Origin: Haloarcula sp. DT43
Lineage (GTDB): Archaea > Halobacteriota > Halobacteria > Halobacteriales > Haloarculaceae
Assembly: GCF_037078405.1 (NCBI RefSeq)
Contig: NZ_JAYMGZ010000002.1
Coordinates: forward strand, 186,001-250,000
Reading direction: 5' to 3'
DNA: 64,000 bases
Under the pieces are notes generated by a model. The model did not search any database, was not told where the DNA came from, and was given only the letters and a program-made list of their open reading frames with translations. This document shows positions 38,548 through 45,995 of the stretch, piece by piece. Both the position numbers and the translations under genes were made by a program. Every line of letters starts with the position of its first letter. The first letter of the stretch is position 1.

Positions 38548-38600
38548 CGGCCCCGCTCTCGGGGCCGGCGTCGCAATACAGCAGTCCGCGAGAGCTCTCG
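38548..38600. promoter_or_regulatory. Palindromes in the glpR upstream region
   Basis: Between the ABC operon terminator and glpR there is an 8-bp perfect inverted repeat CGGCCCCG-CTCT-CGGGGCCG (38548-38567) and a 12-bp perfect palindrome CGAGAGCTCTCG (38589-38600). An AT-rich GTTATATCATC follows at about 38610-38620. The region is a plausible autoregulatory operator or a leader structure. No binding site is known to me to compare with. Confidence 0.4.
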
Positions 38601-38641
38601 ATTACCTTCGATGTTATATCATCTAGTATGAAGACGGTCAT

Positions 38642-38648
38642 AAAAAAA
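38642..38648 (-). terminator. Oligo-T terminator of the sugar ABC operon
   Basis: Read on the minus strand, a T7 run lies 14 bp after the stop of the last small gene. It would end the binding protein-permease-ATPase-peptide transcript before glpR. Confidence 0.65.
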
Positions 38649-38661
38649 CTCTCTCCCAGTA

Positions 38662-38832
38662 TTAGCTAAGGACACCGAACAGTGTCGCGACGACGGTCCC
38701 GATACTGCTGACGATTGCGCCGCCGTAGACACCGCTCGCGTAGTTGATCGCTGCGATGCCGGCCAGCCCGAACGCGGTCCCGAACGCGAGCAGGTCGACG
38801 GCCGTCACCCGCTCGGTAATCTCCGCCGCCAT
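38662..38832 (-). CDS. 56-residue single-helix membrane peptide at the end of the sugar ABC operon
   Basis: The frame from the ATG at 38832 to TAA at 38662 encodes MAAEITERVTAVDLLAFGTA and then a continuous hydrophobic segment (about residues 13-54; Gly/Ala-rich, perhaps one long or two short helices) ending TLFGVLS. It starts 2 bp after the ATPase stop and is followed by a T7 terminator, so it is the last gene of the operon. Codon use is normal. It is too small to be a known transporter subunit, and a role as an accessory membrane subunit or regulator is inferred. Confidence 0.65.
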   Translation of the reverse strand: MAAEITERVTAVDLLAFGTAFGLAGIAAINYASGVYGGAIVSSIGTVVATLFGVLS

Positions 38833-38834
38833 CG

Positions 38835-39965
38835 TCAGACGGTCGCCTGTCGTTCGACCTTCGAGTCGTAGGTCAGCGATTCGCCCGTGGCGGGGTCGAA
38901 ATACTGGAGCGAGTCCCTGTCGAACCGGAGGTTCACCGCGTCGCCCATCTCGACAGTCGTATCGGGGTCGACCGCGGCCTTGATGGTCTGACCGGTGTCG
39001 AGTTCGAGTTCCAGTACGGTCTTCTCGCCCTGTGGCTCGACGACCTCCACCGTCGCCGGGTGGACGTTCGCCGGCACGCCGTCCTGGTTGAGCGCGATGT
39101 TCTCGGGGCGGATGCCGAGCGTCACCCGGTCACCGAGGTACGGTTCGAGCGCGTCGGTGAACTCGTCGGGGACGTTGTGAATCGCGCCGCCGAGGTCCAG
39201 TTCGAACTTGCCGGCGGAGGACTCCTCGAGGGTCCCTTCGAGGAAGTTCATGCTCGGCGAGCCGAGGAAGCCGGCGACGAACATGTTCCGCGGGTTCGAG
39301 TACACGTGGGTCGGTTCCCCGACTTGCTGTATCTGCCCGTTGTCCATGACCGCTATCTGGTCGGCCAGCGTCATCGCCTCCACCTGGTCGTGGGTGACGT
39401 AGACGGTCGTCGTCGAGAGCTCCTCGTGGAGTTTGTTCAGTTCGGCGCGCATCTGGACCCGGAGCTTCGCGTCCAGGTTCGACAGCGGTTCGTCCATCAG
39501 GAACACCGCCGGGTCGCGGACGATGGCTCGCCCCAGCGCCACCCGCTGTTGCTGACCGCCGGACAGCTCCGACGGCCGCCGGTCCAGTAGCTCCTCTATC
39601 TGTAGCAGTTCCGCGGTCTCCTGGACCCGCTCGGTGATGACGTCCTCCGCTGTGTCGTGTTGCTCCAGTCCGAACCGCATGTTGTCCCGCACCGTCTTGT
39701 GCGGGTACAGCGCGTAGTTCTGGAACACCATCGCGATGTCGCGCTCGTATGCGCGCGCGTCGTTGACGACGTTCTCGCCGATGCGGATTTCGCCGTCGGT
39801 CGCCCGTTCGAGCCCCGCGATGAGGCGCAGGGTCGTGGTCTTGCCACATCCCGACGGGCCGACGAGGACGGTGAAGCTCTCGTCTGGGATGTTGAGTGAG
39901 ATGCCGTCGACTGCGGTGACGTCGTCGAATTCCTTTACGAGGTCGGTGAGTTCTACGTGTGCCAT
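38835..39965 (-). CDS. Sugar ABC transporter ATP-binding protein (CUT1, MalK/UgpC/MsmK type)
   Basis: This 376-residue ATPase has Walker A GPSGCGKTTTLR (residues 36-47), the signature LSGGQQQRVALGRAI and Walker B VFLMDEPLSNLDAKLR. A C-terminal TOBE/OB domain (about 240-376) is typical of CUT1 ATPases that couple to sugar importers. It lies 6 bp after the second permease gene. The family usually serves several related transporters. The substrate is not deducible. Confidence 0.93.
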   Translation of the reverse strand: MAHVELTDLVKEFDDVTAVDGISLNIPDESFTVLVGPSGCGKTTTLRLIAGLERATDGEIRIGENVVNDARAYERDIAMVFQNYALYPHKTVRDNMRFGLEQHDTAEDVITERVQETAELLQIEELLDRRPSELSGGQQQRVALGRAIVRDPAVFLMDEPLSNLDAKLRVQMRAELNKLHEELSTTTVYVTHDQVEAMTLADQIAVMDNGQIQQVGEPTHVYSNPRNMFVAGFLGSPSMNFLEGTLEESSAGKFELDLGGAIHNVPDEFTDALEPYLGDRVTLGIRPENIALNQDGVPANVHPATVEVVEPQGEKTVLELELDTGQTIKAAVDPDTTVEMGDAVNLRFDRDSLQYFDPATGESLTYDSKVERQATV

Positions 39966-39971
39966 AGTTAG

Positions 39972-40892
39972 TTACTCCTTGACTGCTCCTTGTGTGAGTC
40001 CGCTCACGATGTACTGCTGGAAGAACAGGCCGAACAGGATGCCGGGTAACGCGGCTATCATCCCGCCGGCCGCGAGGTGCGCCCAGTCCACGAAGTCGTC
40101 GGCTACGAACAGCGAGACGGCTATCGGCAGCGTCTGGGCCTGCTCCGAGGACGTGAGAACGAGCGCGAAGACGAACTCGTTCCACGAGAAGATAAATGCG
40201 AGGATGGCGGTGGCCGCGATGCCCGGCTTCGCCATCGGCAGGATAATCTTGACGAACGCCTCCCAGCGGGAACAGCCGTCGATACGGGCCTGTTCGTCCA
40301 GCGATTCGGGGATGCCGTCGAAGTAGTTCTTCATTATCCAGACGGCAAACGGGAGGTTGAAGAAGGTGTACGTGAGGATGAGCGCGAGCCGCGTGTCGTA
40401 CAGGCTTCCGGTGAATCCGCCGATGAGCGGCGGGTTCGACATTATCTGGAAGAACGGGACGATGAGCGCGATGGGCGGAATCATCCGCGCGCCGACAATC
40501 GACAGCAGCAGCGACTTGTTCCCCATGAAGTCAAAGCGGGAGAAACTGTACCCGGTGACCGTCCCCAGGGTGATACAGATGAGCGTCGTCGTCGTCGCGA
40601 CGAGCATGCTGTTTATCGTGTAGTTGTCGAACGGTCGGTTCGTGAAGATGTCCACGTAGTTCTGTGCCGTCGGGTTCTGCGGGAGGAACGTGATAGGCAG
40701 CGACAGCACTTCGCTCGACGGCTTGAGGCTCGTGATGAAGATGTAGTATATAGGGAACCAGATGATTAGGACGTACACGGCAAGCAGTCCGTAGGCCAGC
40801 AGTCGCTCGCGGGCGACGGACGGCCACTCGTTCTGTGTCTCCAGTCCCAGCGACCGCCGCAGTCGGTTGAGTGGTGATCTCTTCGTACTCAT
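39972..40892 (-). CDS. Sugar ABC transporter permease, MalG type
   Basis: This 306-residue permease has six membrane helices. The EAA-type coupling loop is IPESLDEQARIDGCSRWEAF (about residues 215-234), which docks on the ATPase. The ATG at 40892 overlaps the preceding permease stop by 4 bp. The N-terminus MSTKRSPLNRLRRSLG is cytosolic and basic. It forms the channel with the MalF-type partner. Confidence 0.92.
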   Translation of the reverse strand: MSTKRSPLNRLRRSLGLETQNEWPSVARERLLAYGLLAVYVLIIWFPIYYIFITSLKPSSEVLSLPITFLPQNPTAQNYVDIFTNRPFDNYTINSMLVATTTTLICITLGTVTGYSFSRFDFMGNKSLLLSIVGARMIPPIALIVPFFQIMSNPPLIGGFTGSLYDTRLALILTYTFFNLPFAVWIMKNYFDGIPESLDEQARIDGCSRWEAFVKIILPMAKPGIAATAILAFIFSWNEFVFALVLTSSEQAQTLPIAVSLFVADDFVDWAHLAAGGMIAALPGILFGLFFQQYIVSGLTQGAVKE

Positions 40893-41827
40893 GCTTGGTA
40901 GGGTGACTCGCCGAATATCTTGTACAGACTGGCCACGATGGCGAAGGTCACGGCCAGCAGGACGACCCCGAGTGCAGCGCCGGATCCGGGTTCGTTGAAC
41001 ACCTGTGCGGTCCGGTACAGCCAGGAGGCCCACACCTCGGTCGACTTCCCGGGGCCGCCCTGGGTCATCACCCAGACCAGGTCCAGTGCCCGGATGTCGA
41101 AGATGATACGGATAGTCAGCGCCACCAGTATCGACGGTTTCAGGAACGGGTACGTGACGTTCCAGAACCGGGACCACCGGCTCGCGCCGTCGACCTCGGC
41201 GGCGTCGTACAGTTGCTCGGGGACGTTCTGCAGCCCCGCGAGCAGGATGATGATGATAAACGGCGTGAACACCCAGACGTCGGCGATGATGAGCGCCACC
41301 ATCGCCAGCGCACCGTCCGAGAGGAACGGGATGTTCCCGGAGATGATACCGAGCCGCTGAAGCGCCCCGTTTATCGCGCCGAAGTCGGACTGGAACATCC
41401 AGCGCCACATCAGTCCGCTCATCACGTACGGGAGAATCCAGGGGACGATGACGGCCGTCCGGAACCAGCCCCGCCCCTTCAGGTCCTTATCGAGCAACAG
41501 CGCGATACCCAGTCCCAGCAGGAACGAGATAGAGACGCTGAAGCCGACGTAGATGGCCGTGTTCGTCGTAATCGAGACGAAACTCGGGTTGAACACGCCG
41601 AGGGCGGCCTGGCCCCCCTCGCGTGCGAAAATCAACCGCCGGAAGTTCCGCAGGCCGACGAACTCTATCTCGTTTGTCACCGGGTTCCGGAACTGGAGGC
41701 TACTGAAGAGCAACTTCGCGGTCGGATAGACGATTATTGCGGCAATCCACAGTAGCGTCGGCCCGACGGTCAGCGGGACGAACAGCTTGTCGAGTTTGCG
41801 ACGCAGTGGGCTCTTTTCGATTGACAT
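40889..41827 (-). CDS. Sugar ABC transporter permease, MalF type
   Basis: This 312-residue permease has six to seven membrane helices and the EAA loop LQNVPEQLYDAAEVDGASRW (about residues 218-237). It is paired with the MalG-type gene by an ATGA overlap. The 28-bp gap to the binding protein gene holds an AT-rich ATATATAAAT just 3-12 bp before its ATG, too close to be its own promoter. It is therefore probably expressed from the binding-protein promoter. Confidence 0.92.
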   Translation of the reverse strand: MSIEKSPLRRKLDKLFVPLTVGPTLLWIAAIIVYPTAKLLFSSLQFRNPVTNEIEFVGLRNFRRLIFAREGGQAALGVFNPSFVSITTNTAIYVGFSVSISFLLGLGIALLLDKDLKGRGWFRTAVIVPWILPYVMSGLMWRWMFQSDFGAINGALQRLGIISGNIPFLSDGALAMVALIIADVWVFTPFIIIILLAGLQNVPEQLYDAAEVDGASRWSRFWNVTYPFLKPSILVALTIRIIFDIRALDLVWVMTQGGPGKSTEVWASWLYRTAQVFNEPGSGAALGVVLLAVTFAIVASLYKIFGESPYQA

Positions 41828-41855
41828 GTTATATATAAATCTTGGGCCGCGCCAG

Positions 41856-43181
41856 TCAGAGCAGGCCGATGTCTTGGTAGAGGCGCTCGATGTTGCTGTA
41901 GGCGTCGTTGAGTGCCGCCTCGGGGTCCTTGTTCCCGAGCAGCGCCGGCGTGAGCTGTTCGTTCAGGTAGTCGTCGACCTGTGGCTGTGCCATGTAGGTC
42001 TCGCTCTGCGCGTTTTCGAGGTTGAACCGCATGTCCTCGAGCAGCCAGGACGGGTACTCGCTCTGGACCTCGTCGTCTTCGTACACTTCCGGGACGACGG
42101 CGGGGTTGCCCTCGACGAGCATGTTGTTCTTGGACGACGCCCGGGTCGTCATGAACCGGGCGAACTCCTTGGCCGCGTCCTTGCGCTCGGAGAACGCCGA
42201 GACGCTGATGCCGTTCGTGTCCTGGAAGGTCGCGCGGCTCTCCGGCCCTTTCGGCGGCTTGGCGCTGCCGATGCGGCCCTCTTCCCACTCGTCGATGGCG
42301 CGTGACCCGAGCGGCGTCCAGGACTCGACGGTGGCGTACTGGCCGGCGATGAAGTTGTCGCCGACGCCGCCCTCACCGAGGCTGGACATCCCGTCGGGGA
42401 TGATGCCGCGCTCGCGGAGCCCGTTGAAGAACTCCAGCACTTCCGTCCCTTCCTCGACGAACACGGGTTCGTAGCTGTCGTTGAACAGCTGGCCGCCGGC
42501 CTGGTAGAGGAACTGCTTGAAACTGAACACGGACTTACCGGCCCACGTGAACGCGAATCCGGACTTGTCGCCCTGTGAGAGCTGTTCGCCCTGGCTCAGC
42601 ACCTCGTCCCAGGTGTCCGGCGGCGCGTCGAAGCCCTGTTCGCTCAGGTACTGCTGGTCGTAGAGGTAGCTCCCCCACTTCCCGAACTCCGGGGCCATGT
42701 AGGTCTGGTCGTCGAACTGGACGAGGTCGGTCAGCGAACTAGGGAACTTCCCCATGTGGTCGCTCCCGAGGCCGAGCGGTTCGAGCCAGTCGGAGCTGAC
42801 GAAGTCGGCCAGCCACCACGTCGGCCCGTTGAACGCGTCGACGGTGCTGTCCTGGTTCCGCCAGATGGTCGTCAGGCTGGTCTTGAGGTTGCTCCACGGG
42901 ACCTCGTTGACTTCGACTGAGATGCCGGTCTCCTCCTCGAACCGCTCGATGTTGGCCTCCGTCCCGGGGTCGAACTCCAGCGACCCGGCGTTGTAGAACA
43001 CGATTTCGTCCGCCATCGTCTCCGAGCCGGTGCCGGTCGTGGCCCCGTCGGAACTCTCTCCGTCGGAGCCGCCTTCCGTGGTCGAATCGGAGCCGCCACT
43101 GCAGCCGGCGAGTGCTGCTGTCCCGATGACACCGGCGCTTTTGATGAACGTTCGACGAGTGCGTTTTGAATTCTTCTGCAT
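41856..43181 (-). CDS. Sugar ABC transporter substrate-binding lipoprotein (Tat-exported)
   Basis: This 441-residue family 1 solute-binding protein has a twin-arginine signal (RTRRTFIKSAG) and a lipobox LAGC, so it is exported folded and lipid-anchored outside the cell. A Ser/Thr/Gly/Glu-rich linker of about 35 residues follows, then the periplasmic-binding fold (ADEIVFYNAGSLEFDPGTEANIERF near the start, in part). Aromatic-rich WWLADF and FAFTWAGKSVF segments are plausible sugar contacts. I chose the ATG at 43181 over a GTG at 43193. It is the first gene of the operon. Confidence 0.9.
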   Translation of the reverse strand: MQKNSKRTRRTFIKSAGVIGTAALAGCSGGSDSTTEGGSDGESSDGATTGTGSETMADEIVFYNAGSLEFDPGTEANIERFEEETGISVEVNEVPWSNLKTSLTTIWRNQDSTVDAFNGPTWWLADFVSSDWLEPLGLGSDHMGKFPSSLTDLVQFDDQTYMAPEFGKWGSYLYDQQYLSEQGFDAPPDTWDEVLSQGEQLSQGDKSGFAFTWAGKSVFSFKQFLYQAGGQLFNDSYEPVFVEEGTEVLEFFNGLRERGIIPDGMSSLGEGGVGDNFIAGQYATVESWTPLGSRAIDEWEEGRIGSAKPPKGPESRATFQDTNGISVSAFSERKDAAKEFARFMTTRASSKNNMLVEGNPAVVPEVYEDDEVQSEYPSWLLEDMRFNLENAQSETYMAQPQVDDYLNEQLTPALLGNKDPEAALNDAYSNIERLYQDIGLL

Positions 43182-43206
43182 GCAATCGCTCACGAGACAG
43201 CCATGG

Positions 43207-43217
43207 ATTATAAATTA
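43207..43217 (-). promoter_or_regulatory. TATA box of the sugar ABC operon
   Basis: On the minus strand TAATTTATAAT is centred about 31 bp before the binding-protein ATG. It is a near-consensus box giving a 4-6 nt leader. No other strong promoter was seen inside the operon. Confidence 0.65.
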
Positions 43218-43533
43218 TGGGGGTATCCAAAAACGAAAAGAAATCTCGCACCGCGCAAAATAATTGGAAGAAAAGACGTTTTAGAGGCTAAAAATAGATT
43301 TTAGAATCTGAAGGCGATATTGACTAATTACTTATAAAAATCGTCGAACCATTCTGTGTGATTGATTTCGCTCACAAACCTGAATTCGCGCATGTTTTGC
43401 GCGATTCGTTCACCGAACTGTGCAGCCCCGGGGAGTCGGTCCGAGTCGACGTCCCGTCCCCCATTTCGTCGCCGACGCCCGACCCACCTCGCGGCCCGCC
43501 CGATTTAAGCCACCCCGCCCGGTATCGGTGTCC
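43218..43533. other. AT-rich divergent regulatory region with an inverted repeat, no gene seen
   Basis: The 352-bp gap between the binding protein (minus) and the PQQ-propeller gene (plus) is AT-rich from 43200 to 43400, in sharp contrast with its surroundings. A 7-bp inverted repeat TCGCGCA-TGTTT-TGCGCGA lies at 43386-43404. A TTTAAG box at 43504-43509 lies about 27 bp before the PQQ gene start. The inverted repeat is a candidate operator for the sugar operon, far upstream of its TATA box. Confidence 0.5.
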
Positions 43534-44748
43534 GTGACAGAGCGCGCACGGACGCGGCGGGCGTTTCTGGGGACGCTCGCGGCGACGACGGCGGGGTCGA
43601 TTGCGGGGTGTCAGTCGCAGTTCGACCCGCTCGCGTCGACGGCCCTGGACGAGCACGCCGCCACGCAGTTCCGGCAGGGGCTCCTGAATACGGGGTATCA
43701 GAACGCGGCGGTCCCCGACGCCGTTGAGGTGGCCTGGGAACTGCCGACCAACCGCGGCGACCACACCGCCGCGAAGGGGAGTCCGGCGCTGGCACCGACC
43801 GGCGACCTGATTCTTGCCGACGACACCGGCCGCGTGCGGGCTATCTCGACCGACGGCGAGGTCCGGTGGACGACGACCATCACGCGGGCGACCCGCGGGA
43901 GCCACGGCACGCCGGCCATCGCCAACGACACCGTCTACGTCGGGGCCTACGACGGCGCGCTGTCGGCGCTGGACCTCGAAACCGGGCGGCGTCGCTGGCG
44001 GACGGAGCTGGGCGACGCCATCGGCGCGAGCCCGACCTACTACAACGGGTCGCTGTACGTCGCCGTCGAACACGCGGCTCCGAGCGGCAGCGTCGTCGCC
44101 GTCAACGCCGCGACCGGCGACGTGCAGTGGCGCGACAGCCGGCCGACCGACCACCCCCACTCGACGGTGGCGCTGGACCGCGAGCACGGTCGCCTCCTGT
44201 TCGGGTCGAACGACGGCTACTGCTACGCGTGGTCGTTCCCGGACCTGGAGCGGACCTGGCGGTACGACACCGGCGGCGACGTGAAAGCCCCCGTCGCCGT
44301 CGCCGACGGGACCGCCGTCGTGCCGTCGTGGGCCGAGACGGTCACCGCTGTCGACGTGACCGACGGGTCGGAACGGTGGACCTTCGAGGCCGACGCCGAC
44401 GTGATGTGCGCGCCGGCGGTCCACGACGGCACCGTCTACGTCGGCAGCCACGACGACCGGGTGTACGCAATCGACCTCGACAGCGGCGAGGAGCAGTGGC
44501 GCTACGACACCGGCGGCTGGATTATCGGGAGCGCCGTCGTCACCCGGACCCACGTCCTCGTCGGGTCCTACGACGGCCAACTGTACGCGCTAGACCGGGG
44601 CTCGGGGACAGTGGCCTGGGCCGTCGAGAACCGCGGGCACGTGACGAGCGCGCCGCTGGTCACCGCCGACGGCATCTACTACACGGAGCGTGCGGTCGAT
44701 GGCGACCCGGACCGGCCGGGGATGTGCTACAGGCTGGTCCCGACGTAG
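43534..44748 (+). CDS. PQQ-type beta-propeller lipoprotein (Tat-exported)
   Basis: This 404-residue protein has a twin-arginine signal (RTRRAFLGTLAATTAG) with lipobox IAGC. It then has PQQ/WD-like repeats, each with a variant of V-Y-V-G-(S/A)-x-D-(G/D) followed by A-x-D/E-L and W-R-Y/F-x-T. Examples are DTVYVGAYDGALSALDLETG and GTVYVGSHDDRVYAIDLDSG. About seven blades are visible. The repeats form an outside-facing propeller with a scaffold or assembly role like BamB; no catalytic residues are implied. I chose the GTG at 43534. Family members occur in multiple copies in haloarchaea. Confidence 0.85.
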   Translation: MTERARTRRAFLGTLAATTAGSIAGCQSQFDPLASTALDEHAATQFRQGLLNTGYQNAAVPDAVEVAWELPTNRGDHTAAKGSPALAPTGDLILADDTGRVRAISTDGEVRWTTTITRATRGSHGTPAIANDTVYVGAYDGALSALDLETGRRRWRTELGDAIGASPTYYNGSLYVAVEHAAPSGSVVAVNAATGDVQWRDSRPTDHPHSTVALDREHGRLLFGSNDGYCYAWSFPDLERTWRYDTGGDVKAPVAVADGTAVVPSWAETVTAVDVTDGSERWTFEADADVMCAPAVHDGTVYVGSHDDRVYAIDLDSGEEQWRYDTGGWIIGSAVVTRTHVLVGSYDGQLYALDRGSGTVAWAVENRGHVTSAPLVTADGIYYTERAVDGDPDRPGMCYRLVPT

Positions 44749-44790
44749 CGAAGCGAAACCCCTTACCCCGCGGACCGTCGACAGTCGGCT

Positions 44791-45261
44791 ATGAGCACCA
44801 TCCGGGTCGTGTGGGGGACTGCGACCGGCCCGACCGCGCTGGCCGCGTACGACGCGGCACTCGCAGACGCGGGCGTCCACAACTACAACCTCGTCTCGCT
44901 GTCCTCTGTCATCCCGTCCGAACCGGCCATCGAAGTGACGGGGACGGCACCGGACCTAGGGCCGCCCGGCGAGGCGCTAGAGGTCGTCCAGTCCTCGGCG
45001 ACCGCGCTACCGGGGGAATGCGGGGCGGCGGGCGTCGGCTGGGCCCGGAGCGAGGACGGCCCGGGCATCTTCTACGAGGTCGACGGGACCAGCGCGGACG
45101 CGGTCCGGACGGAAATCCGTGAGGGGCTGGCCGCCGGCCGTGACCTCCGGGACTGGGAGTTCGTCGAGGAGAACGTGTACGTCGAGTCGGCGGCGGCGGA
45201 CACCGAGTACGCCAGCGCCGTCGTCCTCGCCACCTACGGCGAGAGCCACCCGGTCGTGTGA
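44791..45261 (+). CDS. pdaD: Pyruvoyl-dependent arginine decarboxylase
   Basis: This 156-residue proenzyme has the self-cleavage segment LVSLSSVIPSEPAIE (about residues 34-48), in which backbone cleavage at a Ser-Ser pair creates the pyruvoyl group. The later segment GAAGVGWARSEDGPGIFYEV is family-like. It decarboxylates arginine to agmatine. In archaea agmatine is needed for agmatidine at the wobble position of tRNA-Ile2, so the gene is usually essential. It lies between the PQQ-propeller gene and a DUF5811-type gene on the same strand. Confidence 0.9.
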   Translation: MSTIRVVWGTATGPTALAAYDAALADAGVHNYNLVSLSSVIPSEPAIEVTGTAPDLGPPGEALEVVQSSATALPGECGAAGVGWARSEDGPGIFYEVDGTSADAVRTEIREGLAAGRDLRDWEFVEENVYVESAAADTEYASAVVLATYGESHPVV

Positions 45262-45342
45262 GCCGCCCGCGACCGGACCCGGCCAGACCTGCGCTGGACC
45301 CTGGGTTTTTAGTCCTCCCCCCCATAGAGACAGAGAACGTTC

Positions 45343-45696
45343 ATGTACGGTAATACGTCGTTCGGCGGGGAGACGGAAGAAGTGACGCTGACCGCGGAAC
45401 AGCGCGAGGAGCTCCGACGGGACCTCTCGAGCGTCGCCGCCCGGACCCGCGAACTTCTGCCCGGCGAGTTCGTCGTCGGCTCAGAAATCAGCGACAGCAC
45501 GACCGGCCCGCGGGCTACAATCGCGGTCCAGCCCCCGGTTGGGTCGGTCGTCAGCGCCGACTACACGCCTGAGGACCCGGAGAGCGCGAGCATCTCCGAC
45601 GCCGAGCGCGACGACCTGGCCCAGGGCATCGCCGCCTCCGCCGCACTGCAGGTCAAGCAAGTGATGGGCGATGACACGTCGCCGACGGCACAGTAG
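45343..45696 (+). CDS. Small haloarchaeal protein (DUF5811-like)
   Basis: This 117-residue protein has a helical N-terminal half (LTAEQREELRRDLSSVAART) and a beta-rich middle (GEFVVGSEISDSTTGPRATIAVQPPVGSV), then a C-terminal helix. I recall a conserved haloarchaeal family (DUF5811) of this shape; its function is unknown. A GTTTTTAG box at about 45304-45311 is 35 bp before the ATG and fits a promoter. Confidence 0.75.
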   Translation: MYGNTSFGGETEEVTLTAEQREELRRDLSSVAARTRELLPGEFVVGSEISDSTTGPRATIAVQPPVGSVVSADYTPEDPESASISDAERDDLAQGIAASAALQVKQVMGDDTSPTAQ

Positions 45697-45730
45697 CCGC
45701 CGCTCTCAGTTCTCGTCGACGCGCCGCGAG

Positions 45731-45925
45731 TCAGGCGCGGCCGCCGCTGGCGACCGGCGGATTGTAAAATAGCGCGTAGCCGATGGAACCAGTCGCCGGG
45801 AGACTGCCGGCACTCAGTGCGGTCACGAGGCTAACCGAGGTGACAACCGCGCCGAGCGACGCCAGCAGCATCGAGAGCGCGATGCTGGCGAGCACGAGGT
45901 CGGGCATCGACGGCGAGCCGAACAT
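45731..45925 (-). CDS. Small two-helix membrane protein, 64 residues
   Basis: This 64-residue protein has two hydrophobic helices (LVLASIALSMLLASLGAVV and VTALSAGSLPATGSIGYALF) and a short polar tail. It is the gene after infB on the same strand, separated by 70 bp that hold a TATA-rich tract, GGAGG and a 20-bp perfect palindrome touching its start codon. I do not recognise the family. Confidence 0.6.
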   Translation of the reverse strand: MFGSPSMPDLVLASIALSMLLASLGAVVTSVSLVTALSAGSLPATGSIGYALFYNPPVASGGRA

Positions 45926-45926
45926 T

Positions 45927-45946
45927 CGTGTCTCTGCAGAGACACG
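45927..45946. promoter_or_regulatory. 20-bp perfect palindrome CGTGTCTCTGCAGAGACACG at the start of the small membrane gene
   Basis: The palindrome has two exact 10-bp arms with no spacer, one base upstream of the ATG (45923-45925). It lies just downstream of GGAGG and of an AT-rich TATA tract at 45952-45967, so it covers the expected transcription start. It could be an operator for a dimeric repressor or an RNA hairpin that hides the start codon. Confidence 0.6.
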
Positions 45947-45951
45947 CCTCC

Positions 45952-45967
45952 TAATTAAATATTATTA
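45952..45967 (-). promoter_or_regulatory. AT-rich promoter of the small membrane protein gene
   Basis: The only A/T-rich run of the region (TAATAATATTTAATTA on the minus strand) lies about 27-40 bp before the ATG at 45925 and can supply a TATA box. A GGAGG motif (45947-45951 on the minus strand) precedes the palindrome. Confidence 0.55.
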
Positions 45968-45995
45968 CTCGCGCAAAGGGCGCGCTGGGAGCCGC

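Noticed and set aside
41831-41840. ATATATAAAT as a promoter of the MalF-type permease
   Set aside because: It lies only 4-13 bp before the start codon, so transcription would begin inside the gene. More likely an AT-rich spacer.
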